Below are positions 1-7,977 of a stretch of 35,709 nt of DNA, in pieces. The DNA lies in contig PBOG01000031.1 of the NCBI GenBank assembly GCA_002724245.1, forward strand, positions 24,449 through 60,157, in the 5' to 3' direction. Each line of letters starts with the position of its first letter. Within the stretch, counting starts at the first letter, position 1. The translations under genes were made by a program, and so were the position numbers. The stretch is from Planctomycetaceae bacterium (GTDB lineage Bacteria > Planctomycetota > Planctomycetia > Pirellulales > Pirellulaceae). The notes beneath the pieces are model-generated. The model did not search any database, had not been told where the DNA came from, and saw only the letters and a list, made by a program, of their open reading frames with translations.

Positions 1-473
1 CGACGCTGATAAGCGACCAGGGAACCAATTGAAGGAAATTTGGTCGCCGTGTTGCCGCCACTGACGCCCATGTTCTTGCTGGTGAGCATGCGATGCCCAC
101 CAGCAAAATGATCACCCGTGTTGTGATACAACGAACGGACAATAGAAAACTTGTCCGCAATCTTGGCTTGCCGCGGAAAGAGTTCTGTCACCTCGAATCC
201 GGGAACATTGGTCGGAATCGGTCGCCAGATGCCGCGGTATTCCACCGGCGCTTCCGGTTTCATGTCGTACATGTCCATGTGCCCGGGACCGCCGTCGAGC
301 CAAATCAAAATTGCAGAGGTTTTACTCTTGTTACTGGAGGCTGAGCTGTCCCGTGCCCTGAGAACGTCTCCCAAGCCAACGCTCGCCATCCCCGCCACAC
401 CCAATTGCACAAAACTGCGGCGGCTGATGCCATCACAATAACGGCCGGTCTGACCTGCTTGCACGCGTAACAT
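1..473 (-). CDS. DUF1501 family Tat-exported protein, N-terminal part (cut by left edge)
   Basis: About 157 codons read leftwards from ATG at 473 with no stop before the window edge, so the C-terminal two thirds are missing. The start has a strong Shine-Dalgarno (GGAGG, 7-8 nt upstream). Residues 17-22 read SRRSFV followed by a hydrophobic stretch, a twin-arginine leader. Then come the DUF1501 hallmarks: LDGGPGHMDMYDMKP (residues 59-73), a PTNVPGFEV stretch, a DKFSIVRSLYHNT stretch and a FPSIGS motif. DUF1501 proteins (COG4102) are related to the alkaline phosphatase/sulfatase fold and are very abundant in planctomycetes; their substrate is not established. This copy has GGPGHMDMYD where the other window copies have GGPSQ, so it belongs to a different subgroup from its neighbour at 726-2147. 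It appears to have its own promoter. The family is certain, the function is not. Confidence 0.93.
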   Translation of the reverse strand, partial: MLRVQAGQTGRYCDGISRRSFVQLGVAGMASVGLGDVLRARDSSASSNKSKTSAILIWLDGGPGHMDMYDMKPEAPVEYRGIWRPIPTNVPGFEVTELFPRQAKIADKFSIVRSLYHNTGDHFAGGHRMLTSKNMGVSGGNTATKFPSIGSLVAYQR

Positions 474-547
474 GGAGTACCTCCAAAAGATCTGGCCAAT
501 CCAACGGCCGTGGATCGGCAGGTGGGCAATACATTTGATTGGTCCAT

Positions 548-576
548 TTTATACTCAACCACCCCGGATGAGGCAA
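548..576 (-). promoter_or_regulatory. Candidate sigma70-type promoter for the leftmost DUF1501 gene
   Basis: Read on the minus strand: TTGCCT (576-571; 4/6 match to TTGACA), a 17-bp spacer, then TATAAA (553-548; 5/6 match to TATAAT). Transcription would start near 541, about 68 nt before the ATG at 473. It lies just downstream of a hairpin that could end the preceding gene, an order that makes sense for two separate transcription units. Pattern match only. Confidence 0.42.
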
Positions 577-588
577 TCGAAATGGCAC

Positions 589-612
589 GCCACCCTCCCG
601 GCTGCGGGTGGC
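589..612 (-). terminator. Candidate hairpin terminator downstream of the 726-2147 gene
   Basis: Perfect 7-bp inverted repeat GCCACCC (589-595) / GGGTGGC (606-612) with a 10-nt loop. It lies 114 bp past the stop of the DUF1501 gene at 726-2147 and just before the candidate promoter of the next gene. No U-tract follows on the minus strand, so this is a weak intrinsic-terminator candidate. Confidence 0.33.
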
Positions 613-725
613 CCAACCGGCCGCGGAGACACCGGATTCCCCTTTTTTGGTTATCGACACCACTGACGCCCACCGACACCCCCCTTAAGGGCCGCCCCAG
701 GTCCACCCGAATACAAAAAAGGGGC

Positions 726-2147
726 TCAACCAAACAACGCGTTGACAGGGGTACCGTCCGTAACGCGTACTGGGCGTCCCGTGGGATCGGGCACCGTCAT
801 TTCCGGTGTTACTCCCATCGCCTGCAGTACGGTGGCATGCAAATCAAAAGGTGACACCGGATTGTCTGCGACATAACCAGCGATCTGATCACTTTTGCCA
901 TAAACCGTCCCGCCACGGATGCCGCCGCCCGCCAACACGGCCGAGTAACAGGAAGCCCAGTGATCGCGTCCAGCCCACTTATTGATGCGCGGCGTGCGAC
1001 CAAATTCGCCCACCACCACCACCAGGGTACTCTCCAGTAGTCCCCGTTGTTGCAGGTCTTCCAGGAGCGCTGCGTACGCCTTGTCAAACGACGGACAACA
1101 GTAGTCGTGACGCAGCATCTCATGCCCACGATTCTTGCCGCCGCAAACTTCGGTATCCGCACCGTGATTATCCCACAAATTAAACTGACAGCCATCTTGC
1201 CCGTAGAAGGTCCAAAAGACATTCACCATCCGCACATCGGCCTCAACCAGACGCCGCGCCAGCAGGAAACTCTGGCCGTACTCGTTCATGCCATAGCGTT
1301 GCCGGGTCTGCGGAGCTTCCGAGGTGACATCAAAGACCTGCCGAATGTGATCAGACGAAAACAACGTATAGGCACGTTCCAATAACCCGTCCAGTTGCTG
1401 GACACCAGTCGACCGGGACAAATCACGTGATGCCAGATTCGCGAGTAACTCACGGCGTCCGCGCAACCGACGCACATCCTGTCCCGTTCGTCTCAAATCG
1501 AGATTCTCCAGGTTGAACGCGGTTCGGGTGAGAGATCCTCGCTTCTCCGTCGCCAGGTCGAGGGCTTCGTACTGACTCCCCAAGAAACCGGCGGTCTGCC
1601 CTTTGTAGAATCGATCACCAGTCATGAAATAGCGCGGCACGACAACCCAGGGAGGCAGCTCACCACGGGCCCCGAAATAATAACTAAGCATACTGCCAAT
1701 GCTCGGATGGTCGCTCGAACTCGCCGGGTAGGGCGTATTCAACTGCCCCTTGCTGGCCAACAACGTGCGCAAGATTCCCGAGTCGTGCGACTGGGTATCG
1801 TGGTTCATTGAGCGAATGATCGCAAGCTTGTCGGCGTGTTGCGAGACCCGCGGCAGCAAATCGCCAATCTGAATTCCAGGGACGTTCGTCGAAATCGGCT
1901 TGAACGGTCCGCGAATCTCATCGGGGGCCGCAGGCTTGAGGTCCCACAAGTCAATCTGAGAGGGACCACCGCAGAGAAAAATATAGATGCAGTTCCGAGC
2001 CGACGCCTGTCTTTCGGACTGCTGTTCGGCGGCAGTGAGCGCCGTGGACACACCCGCACCCAACGCACCCATAGCGCTCATCTTAAGCAGGTCTCGGCGC
2101 GCCAGCACGGACCGCCGTGCTCTGGCTCCAGCCATCAGCTGTAACAT
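726..2147 (-). CDS. DUF1501 family Tat-exported protein
   Basis: 473 residues, a normal full length for DUF1501. The twin-arginine leader is RRDLLKM at 17-23 followed by an Ala/Gly-rich hydrophobic segment and a probable AxA-type cleavage region near 38-40. Domain hallmarks are CGGPSQIDLWDLKP (59-72), a WDNHG motif (about 325-329), GEFGRTP (380-386) and GRDHW (393-397). The Asp, Glu and His residues in these blocks are the likely metal ligands by analogy with the alkaline phosphatase superfamily. ATG at 2147 has an upstream GGAG. It follows the same direction as the truncated DUF1501 at 1-473, with 252 bp between them, and no DUF1553 partner is adjacent. Exported, probably periplasmic; substrate unknown. 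Confidence 0.95.
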   Translation of the reverse strand: MLQLMAGARARRSVLARRDLLKMSAMGALGAGVSTALTAAEQQSERQASARNCIYIFLCGGPSQIDLWDLKPAAPDEIRGPFKPISTNVPGIQIGDLLPRVSQHADKLAIIRSMNHDTQSHDSGILRTLLASKGQLNTPYPASSSDHPSIGSMLSYYFGARGELPPWVVVPRYFMTGDRFYKGQTAGFLGSQYEALDLATEKRGSLTRTAFNLENLDLRRTGQDVRRLRGRRELLANLASRDLSRSTGVQQLDGLLERAYTLFSSDHIRQVFDVTSEAPQTRQRYGMNEYGQSFLLARRLVEADVRMVNVFWTFYGQDGCQFNLWDNHGADTEVCGGKNRGHEMLRHDYCCPSFDKAYAALLEDLQQRGLLESTLVVVVGEFGRTPRINKWAGRDHWASCYSAVLAGGGIRGGTVYGKSDQIAGYVADNPVSPFDLHATVLQAMGVTPEMTVPDPTGRPVRVTDGTPVNALFG

Positions 2148-2615
2148 CCTTCTACTCTCCTTCAGGCCGTGGACCCCGCCCGATCGGTTCCCATGCCCTG
2201 AAAATGGTTGCGGCCATTTACCGCACGTCGCGGATCACCTCGGACGAATCAATCCCGCTTACCTCGCAAACCATTGCCAGGCGAGCTACCCAACTAGCAC
2301 GCGTTTTCCGGACAAGGGCCGATCTTGTCGCGTCTCCCAACACACTCTTACTTGACGCTTGCGCAAACGCCGCTCGCCTTCGCCGGCAACTTCAACATAC
2401 GGAGAACCCGCGGCCCTATATCCCTAGGCTACTTTACCAGATTCCGAATGCGACGCGGATACGGAAACCTGTTTTCTTCTCTGTCACGCACGTTGTTACG
2501 AGCCACAACCAATGTCGACCGGGGGCTCGTCGCAACCACCCGTCTCTTATTAAGCTGACACCAGGGCACGATCCTCTTCCTCAGGACCAAATCGGCACCC
2601 AGAGAAGCCACCGCT
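2148..2615. other. Divergent non-coding region between DUF1501 and racemase genes
   Basis: 468 bp separating divergently transcribed genes. Open frames here (for example one running from 2117 to 2764) show no recognisable protein and overlap real starts. It should hold promoters for both flanking genes, but I find no convincing -35/-10 pair, repeat or RNA gene. Confidence 0.6.
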
Positions 2616-3695
2616 ATGCGCATCTCCAAAATGATCTCAGCTGTGGACACACACGCCTGCGGAGAACCAGGGCGAGTGATTGTCGGTGGCGTTCTCGACG
2701 TGCCAGGCAAAACCATCTTCGAGAAAAAAGAATACCTCCAGCAGCATGCCGACCATCTCCGTAAATTCATGTTGCGTGAGCCACGCGGTTATCCGGCGGC
2801 GAACTGCAACCTGATCCTGCCCGCTTGCCATCCCGACGCAGACGCCGGCTACGTCATTATGGAACAGGTGGAATACCCGCCGATGTCCGGGACCAACACG
2901 ATTGCTGTGACCACGGTGTTGCTGGAAACCGGTATTCTGCCGTCACAAGAACCTGTCACCGAACTTACCCTCGAGTCTCCTGCGGGACTTATCCACGTCC
3001 GCGCCGAAGTCCAGCACCAGAAGGTAACCTCCGTTACATTTGAAAACGTACCCGCTTTCGCCACCCATCTGGACACCCCCATCGAGGTTCCGGAACTGGG
3101 TCGCGTACTGGTCGATGTCGCTTACGGAGGTATGTTTTACGTGATCGCGGAGGCAGGCCCCCTGGGACTGGACCTGATCCCCAGCAACGCAGGTCGCATC
3201 GCCCGCATTGGTGAGATGATCAAAACTGCAGCCGAAAAACAACTTCCCGTAACGCATCCCCAACAACCACGAATCGCCGGCATCTCGATCTCACAATTGT
3301 CCGCGCCTGGTACCGATCCATCCGTGGACATGAAAAACACGGTCGTCGTTTCGACAGGCCAACTCGATTGGCAACGTCCCGAAACCTGGACGGGGGTCTG
3401 TGATCGTTCGCCGTGCGGCACCGGCACCTGCGCGCGGATGGCCACACTCTACGCGCGCGGCAAACTCTCGCTCGCGCAACCGTTTCGTCACCAGGGAATT
3501 CTCGGAACCGTGTTTACTGGCGAGTTACTGCGCGAAGTCAACCTTGGAACACCTTACCCCGCAGTCGTGCCGCAACTCAGTGGCCAGGCATGGATCACTG
3601 GGACCGCGAATTACCTCCTCGACCCGGCCGATCCATTCCCAGAGGGCTACACACTGGGCGACCTGTGGGGCGGCGACTTGGACGGCCGCCGCTGA
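2616..3695 (+). CDS. Proline racemase / hydroxyproline epimerase family enzyme (Ser-Cys type)
   Basis: 359 residues, about the usual length for the proline racemase superfamily, with no signal peptide, so cytoplasmic. The N-terminus carries the family motif VDTHACGEPGRV (10-21). Family members use two opposed acid/base residues. The first site here is PPMSGTNTIA, with Ser91 where classic racemases have Cys in an MCGH motif. The second is DRSPCGTGT, with Cys267 intact. The retained second Cys argues against the trans-3-hydroxyproline dehydratase branch, where that residue is Thr. Ser/Cys members have been linked to 4-hydroxyproline 2-epimerase activity, so hydroxyproline epimerisation is the best guess. 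No hydroxyproline catabolic genes (oxidase, deaminase, semialdehyde dehydrogenase) lie next to it. ATG at 2616 is preceded by a weak AGAGAAG; an alternative ATG lies at 2631. The 3' end stops 14 bp from the convergent BNR gene. Confidence 0.93.
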   Translation: MRISKMISAVDTHACGEPGRVIVGGVLDVPGKTIFEKKEYLQQHADHLRKFMLREPRGYPAANCNLILPACHPDADAGYVIMEQVEYPPMSGTNTIAVTTVLLETGILPSQEPVTELTLESPAGLIHVRAEVQHQKVTSVTFENVPAFATHLDTPIEVPELGRVLVDVAYGGMFYVIAEAGPLGLDLIPSNAGRIARIGEMIKTAAEKQLPVTHPQQPRIAGISISQLSAPGTDPSVDMKNTVVVSTGQLDWQRPETWTGVCDRSPCGTGTCARMATLYARGKLSLAQPFRHQGILGTVFTGELLREVNLGTPYPAVVPQLSGQAWITGTANYLLDPADPFPEGYTLGDLWGGDLDGRR

Positions 3696-3709
3696 CCACA
3701 TTGGCTCGC

Positions 3710-4957
3710 TTACCTCGGTGCTGTCCAACGAACCGTTTCGATATAGGTTTTGCCGTCGGGTTTACGGTAGCTGTAGACACTGACCAGCGACCCATCCGGG
3801 TTCTGTACGGTATTTCCAAACCCACCGCCACTGGCACCTGTATTTTCATAACTGATGACCATCCGATCGTGCCGAAAGTCCCAGGTATCCCCATCGTCCT
3901 GACTAAACACAGCGCGGACTCCCAGTGGATATCCGTCACTAGTGCCGCTGCGGACTGTAAAGGTCAACATCAACCGGCCGTCCGCCAACTTCAAGAAGCG
4001 CGGATACATCTCCCCATAGGTGCCAAAACGCCCTCCATCTGCCGCTTTTCTCCAGGACCTGCCCGCGTCCGTAGAAACCCATAGCATCGAACGATCTGCG
4101 TTGTCATTTCCCGCCAGTTTTTCTCCTGGCTTGAGCTGCATCTTCCAGTGTGGACCAGTACGGTCCACACGTACCACATGCAACAACCGTTGCCGTTCGC
4201 CCGCATAGGTCACGCTCTGACAGAAAAATCCATCCACATCGATCCAACCTTGCGTATCCGGCTGGAGCGACCTATCCCAGGTCGCTCCACCATCGCGACT
4301 CTGCCACAAGTACACATTCTCTGGTGCCAATTTACGACCGTGGGCAATACTGACACCCAGGCAGGCTATCCGTTGTCCCGGACGCTGCGGATCGGGTATC
4401 TCGAATGCTGTCCAATCACTTTGCGTGGACGCCTGGTCCGGAAAGGGTTGCGGACCGATACGCGTCTCCGTCCAGGTCTTTCCGTGGTCCGCAGAGCGAA
4501 ACACTTTACTGTATGTGTGTTTTGATTTATTGAAGGCGTCATTGGCCAGAAAATGGCACGGCATAACGATGGCGCCATCCGACAACACGGTAAGCGCGAA
4601 TTCGCGCCCATGGATATCCTTGCGTTCCTCACGCGGCAGCCACGTACGGCCTCCGTCGCGTGAACGGAAAAAGATCGCCCGTTCACTGTAGGGCTCCCCC
4701 TTCTTGAGCTCGTTACTGGGAACGCCGCCAAAACTGAACGCCACTACCAGGAGTTCGCCATTCTTCAAACGCGCAATCCAGGGTTTGTAATCGTTGGGGA
4801 GTCCCAACGGTGTACGGACCGCCGGAATTGCCGTCGTTTTCAGAAGCCTGGGCTGATAGACCCGTATCGGCAGATTAGTACGCTGATCGACGGCATCCAG
4901 CCAACCGTGCAAGCCCAGCAGGACGACCAGAGGAAGGCAGAGTCTTTGTGACAACAT
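3710..4957 (-). CDS. Secreted BNR/Asp-box sialidase-like protein
   Basis: 415 residues with an N-terminal hydrophobic signal peptide (about 1-22). Five Asp-boxes of form S-x-D-x-G-x-T/S-W lie at about 99-106, 155-162, 220-227, 295-302 and 352-359, spaced as the blades of a six-bladed sialidase-type propeller. YGEMYPRF (314-321) provides a plausible Glu/Tyr pair of the active-site face, but I cannot place the full Arg triad. It is probably an exported glycan-active protein; planctomycete members are commonly annotated exo-alpha-sialidase, although true sialidase activity is unproven. ATG at 4957 has a strong AAGGAG Shine-Dalgarno. It is monocistronic, ending 14 bp from the convergent racemase gene. 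Confidence 0.92.
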   Translation of the reverse strand: MLSQRLCLPLVVLLGLHGWLDAVDQRTNLPIRVYQPRLLKTTAIPAVRTPLGLPNDYKPWIARLKNGELLVVAFSFGGVPSNELKKGEPYSERAIFFRSRDGGRTWLPREERKDIHGREFALTVLSDGAIVMPCHFLANDAFNKSKHTYSKVFRSADHGKTWTETRIGPQPFPDQASTQSDWTAFEIPDPQRPGQRIACLGVSIAHGRKLAPENVYLWQSRDGGATWDRSLQPDTQGWIDVDGFFCQSVTYAGERQRLLHVVRVDRTGPHWKMQLKPGEKLAGNDNADRSMLWVSTDAGRSWRKAADGGRFGTYGEMYPRFLKLADGRLMLTFTVRSGTSDGYPLGVRAVFSQDDGDTWDFRHDRMVISYENTGASGGGFGNTVQNPDGSLVSVYSYRKPDGKTYIETVRWTAPR

Positions 4958-5056
4958 AACAATCTCCTTGCAGGACCAGCATGGCCTGTCGGGCCCGGCG
5001 TCCGGCCCACCATCCAGACTTTGGCAACGCCATCACTCTAACAAAGGGAAGAACGC

Positions 5057-5084
5057 TTCACCACTCGCTCGGATCAACTGTAAT
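5057..5084 (+). promoter_or_regulatory. Weak candidate promoter for the GH43-like gene
   Basis: TTCACC (5057-5062, 4/6), a 16-bp spacer, then TGTAAT (5079-5084, 5/6), about 90 bp upstream of the ATG at 5173. It lies in the 215-bp divergent region 4958-5172, which holds nothing else I can identify. Pattern match only. Confidence 0.25.
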
Positions 5085-5172
5085 GCGACGTGACGACGAG
5101 CCCAAGAACCGGTACGCTAAGCCCCACACACGCACCCCAGCGTGGATCGCACATCGCCTGTGAGCCGTCCCA

Positions 5173-6225
5173 ATGCACTCACTACAACACTGGATACGAG
5201 ATCCTGGCGTTCGTCTCGGTGGCTCACGCGGGTTGGACATTTCCAAACTCCAGGCACCATGCATTACCGCGCTGCCGGAGGGTGGCTATCGGATGTTCTA
5301 CACAGCCGTCGGACCGGCAAAACCGTTCACCGACTGCCAGGGATATTTTCTCAGTGCCGTCTCCACGGATGGCCTTTCCTTCACCACCGAACCCGGAATT
5401 CGCCTGGCGCCGCAACCGCAACTGGCGCACATGGCGTTGCGGGTCATTGCGCCCTCGGTGACACGAACGTCGGCCGGTACCTGGCGGATGTATTTCGAAT
5501 CCCGCGGTAGCGCCGACCGCCCCACCGTAATCTGCAGTGCCTGCTCTGACGATCTATTTCACTGGCGTCATGAACCTGGGATCCGCCTCGAAACAGACAC
5601 CAACCTGGGTGGCCCGCGATATATCGCCTTACCTGATGGAAGCGGTCGTCTCTACTGCTTCCACACAGTCACTGACTCCAACGGCCTGCAGTGCCAGCAG
5701 GTGGTCAGCGCCTCCACAGCAGATGGGATGGCCTTTTCACTGGACGCCGAGGTGCGGCTGACAGATCGCAGTGGGCCGCTCGACGATCAAGGGATCACCG
5801 CCGCGGAAGTCATTCATCGGCCCGACGCCACACCTCCCTGGACGATGATCTACTCGGCCTGGCAAGCACCACCACCTGGCAGCCAGGTGCCACTGCATCC
5901 GAGCCAGGATTCCCAGGCAGTTGCCCGAGGAAAGAGCGCCGATTTTGCCGCCGCTTCCATTGCCGCGGACATCGCGGGATACCGCTCACGGATCTTCGCA
6001 GCGACGTCTCCAGACGGACTCACCTGGACGCGTCAGGGTTGTGTCCTCGAAGGCGCCGGTTACACGTCCAACGCGCTCGACGCGGTCCACGCGGAGGACA
6101 TGTCGCTGATCTCCATCCCCAATGACAAATGGCGAATGTACTATGCGGCGTGCGACCGCCACGGAACATGGTGTGTCGCCAGCGCGACGACACACCCGCC
6201 GCATCACGAGCCGAACCGCCACTAG
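5173..6225 (+). CDS. GH43/GH32-like five-bladed beta-propeller protein
   Basis: 350 residues, no signal peptide, so predicted cytoplasmic. The sequence has the periodic blade pattern of the glycoside hydrolase 43/32/62/68 superfamily: GGYRMFYTA, GTWRMYFESR, WTMIYSAW and DKWRMYYAAC, each followed by a TxDGLxF/W-type strand (STDGLSF, SPDGLTW). Three copies of a short unit [RTH]-[DE]-P-G-[IV]-R-L occur near 9, 73 and 134, marking equivalent blade positions. I cannot assign the catalytic carboxylates with confidence, so it may be a hydrolase or phosphorylase of that fold or a non-catalytic propeller. ATG at 5173 has only a poor Shine-Dalgarno. Its stop codon overlaps that of the convergent rhamnose mutarotase-like gene. 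Confidence 0.85.
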   Translation: MHSLQHWIRDPGVRLGGSRGLDISKLQAPCITALPEGGYRMFYTAVGPAKPFTDCQGYFLSAVSTDGLSFTTEPGIRLAPQPQLAHMALRVIAPSVTRTSAGTWRMYFESRGSADRPTVICSACSDDLFHWRHEPGIRLETDTNLGGPRYIALPDGSGRLYCFHTVTDSNGLQCQQVVSASTADGMAFSLDAEVRLTDRSGPLDDQGITAAEVIHRPDATPPWTMIYSAWQAPPPGSQVPLHPSQDSQAVARGKSADFAAASIAADIAGYRSRIFAATSPDGLTWTRQGCVLEGAGYTSNALDAVHAEDMSLISIPNDKWRMYYAACDRHGTWCVASATTHPPHHEPNRH

Positions 6226-6536
6226 CGAAAGATCCCAAAGGTAAATGCCGCAGGCAATTCCTCGACGATCGTCTGGCCCTCGGTATCGGTGACCATCAAC
6301 GTTGACATATAGGCATGCCAACGTTCCAGAGCAGGATGTTCTCGACTGCGATCCCAATCCTCCTCCGTCGGCGCGACTGCGTGGAGAAACAGCCGCTCGC
6401 CGTGCAGGAAAATCGCCATGCTTACCTGATTCTCTGCCATGCTGAGATCGATTTCAGGCCACAGCGCATCGTGCGCCTGTTTGTATTCTGCATAACACCC
6501 TGGTTTAAGACAAAAAGTCTGTGCAATCGAGAACAT
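6222..6536 (-). CDS. L-rhamnose mutarotase-like protein (RhaM/DUF718 family)
   Basis: 104 residues, exactly the size of RhaM. The family interconverts alpha and beta anomers of L-rhamnose before isomerisation. The opening block LKPGCYAEYKQAHDALWPE aligns with the E. coli enzyme without gaps: Tyr18, catalytic His22 and Trp26 fall at identical positions. A later RWHAYM (72-77) corresponds to the RWWKYM block of E. coli. ATG at 6536 has a clear AGAGGA Shine-Dalgarno. No rhamnose isomerase, kinase or aldolase is visible in the window, so this may be an isolated paralogue acting on rhamnose or a related deoxy sugar. It ends with a stop that shares three bases with the stop of the GH43-like gene. 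Confidence 0.92.
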   Translation of the reverse strand: MFSIAQTFCLKPGCYAEYKQAHDALWPEIDLSMAENQVSMAIFLHGERLFLHAVAPTEEDWDRSREHPALERWHAYMSTLMVTDTEGQTIVEELPAAFTFGIFR

Positions 6537-6693
6537 ATTGTTCCTCTGATGATCGATCAGCGACCGGCAGCCCGCCTGCTGCTCACGACACAGCCCTCAG
6601 CCACAACCTGCCCTGCCTGAAAATCGTAGACTGCGACCCCATCCAACGCCAGACGTATGTCCTGTCACCAAAACGCCAGCGCCTCGTGGTCTC

Positions 6694-6722
6694 CTGACGC
6701 AACGATTCCGCCACATTAGAAT
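6694..6722 (+). promoter_or_regulatory. Candidate promoter for the FG-GAP gene
   Basis: CTGACG (6694-6699; 4/6 with the TGAC core), a 17-bp spacer, then TAGAAT (6717-6722; 5/6). Transcription would start near 6729, about 37 nt before the ATG at 6766. It sits in the 229-bp divergent region 6537-6765, which otherwise shows nothing recognisable. Confidence 0.42.
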
Positions 6723-6765
6723 ACGGACTTCACACCTTGAAACTTCCGCGAAGTGGAACATCCCA

Positions 6766-7974
6766 ATGAGATTGATCTCGATGCTCTCGGCGTGCTGGCT
6801 ACTTCTGGGCATGGCTACTGCCGAGCCACCACGTTTCCAGGAACACTTGATCGGCGCCGGCTACACGTATTCCTTTGGTATCGCGACTGCTGACATAGAC
6901 GGCGACGGAGACCTCGACATCACTAGTGCCGACGCCCTCCCTAACAACAGTCTTTACTGGTACGAAAACAAGGGAAACGCAATTTTTCAGAAACATTTTG
7001 TCCAGCGTGATGACCCTGAGCGACTCGAACGCCATGCCATTGCTGACATCGACCAGGACGGCCATCCCGACATCGTGATCGTCAAGAATCTCTTCGGCGA
7101 CGTGCTCTGGTTCCGGAACCCCGGTACCCCTACCGACGGGAACCTCTGGCAAAGAAACGTCATCTGTCATCAGGGGCTCATCGGCGCCTACGATGTGGCC
7201 GTGGGAGATTTCGACGGAGATGGTGATCCCGATGTGGCGGCCTCCAGCTGGCGACTGAGCAACAATTATGTGTGGTTTGAGAACGACGGCACGCCCGCCG
7301 ATGGCCCCTGGAAGATGCGCGTCATCGACGACCAAATTGCCGAAACACGCAACATTCGCGCTGGTGACATCGATGGTGATGGGGACCTCGACCTGGCCTG
7401 CACCGCCCGTGTGGCAAATCTTGTCGTGTGGTACGAAAACACAGGCAAACCTGATCTCGATCGCTGGCGAAAACACGTCATCGACGATCGCTCACCACAC
7501 CCGCTGCACGGCGAACTCAGCGACCTCGACCAGGATGGCGACCTCGATCTGGTTCTCTGCCTGGGCATGGGATACAGCGGAAAAGGCAACCTTGAACAGG
7601 TTGCCTGGTATGAAAACGACGGCACACCAGCGCGTGGCCGTTGGACAAAACACCTGATCGCCGACATGATGTGGGGCGCGTTTGAGGCAGCCACTCTCGA
7701 CTACGACGGAGATGGTGACCTGGACGTCGCATTGACCACCGGCTACGCCGATCTGGTCAGCAAGAAAAGCGACAAATTCCACCGCATCTGGATCATGGAA
7801 AATACCGGCGACCCGAAAACAGGGTGGCAGCCGCACCTGCTCCGCGAACAATGGCGACGGGTCAATCAAATCATTACGGCCGACATCGATGCCGACGGCC
7901 AGGTCGATATCATTGCAGGTGCTGAACGTGGGTCGAACGAAGTTCGCTTATGGCGCAATCAACGCGGCAAGTAA
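6766..7974 (+). CDS. Secreted FG-GAP/VCBS repeat protein with seven Ca-binding loops
   Basis: 402 residues with a short signal peptide ending near AxA at 17-19. The mature part is essentially all FG-GAP/VCBS repeat: seven D-x-D-x-D-G-x-x-D loops start at about residues 43, 94, 148, 201, 253, 312 and 373, which is the blade number of an integrin-type propeller. The loops are the canonical calcium sites (for example DIDGDGDLD). Between them recurs a WYEN/WFEN/WFRN strand followed by G-x-P, another blade-level repeat. It is an extracellular or periplasmic scaffold or binding protein; no catalytic domain is attached. ATG at 6766 has GGA 8-10 nt upstream. The stop lies 3 bp from the stop of the convergent DUF1501 gene. 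Confidence 0.93.
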   Translation: MRLISMLSACWLLLGMATAEPPRFQEHLIGAGYTYSFGIATADIDGDGDLDITSADALPNNSLYWYENKGNAIFQKHFVQRDDPERLERHAIADIDQDGHPDIVIVKNLFGDVLWFRNPGTPTDGNLWQRNVICHQGLIGAYDVAVGDFDGDGDPDVAASSWRLSNNYVWFENDGTPADGPWKMRVIDDQIAETRNIRAGDIDGDGDLDLACTARVANLVVWYENTGKPDLDRWRKHVIDDRSPHPLHGELSDLDQDGDLDLVLCLGMGYSGKGNLEQVAWYENDGTPARGRWTKHLIADMMWGAFEAATLDYDGDGDLDVALTTGYADLVSKKSDKFHRIWIMENTGDPKTGWQPHLLREQWRRVNQIITADIDADGQVDIIAGAERGSNEVRLWRNQRGK

Positions 7975-7977
7975 ACC

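Noticed and set aside
2117-2764. 215-codon plus-strand open frame upstream of the racemase
   Set aside because: No recognisable domain, rich in Arg/Pro/Thr as random GC-rich frames are, and it overlaps the real racemase start in another frame.
6799-7476. 225-codon minus-strand open frame
   Set aside because: Antisense to the FG-GAP gene; low complexity mirrors the Asp-Gly repeats.
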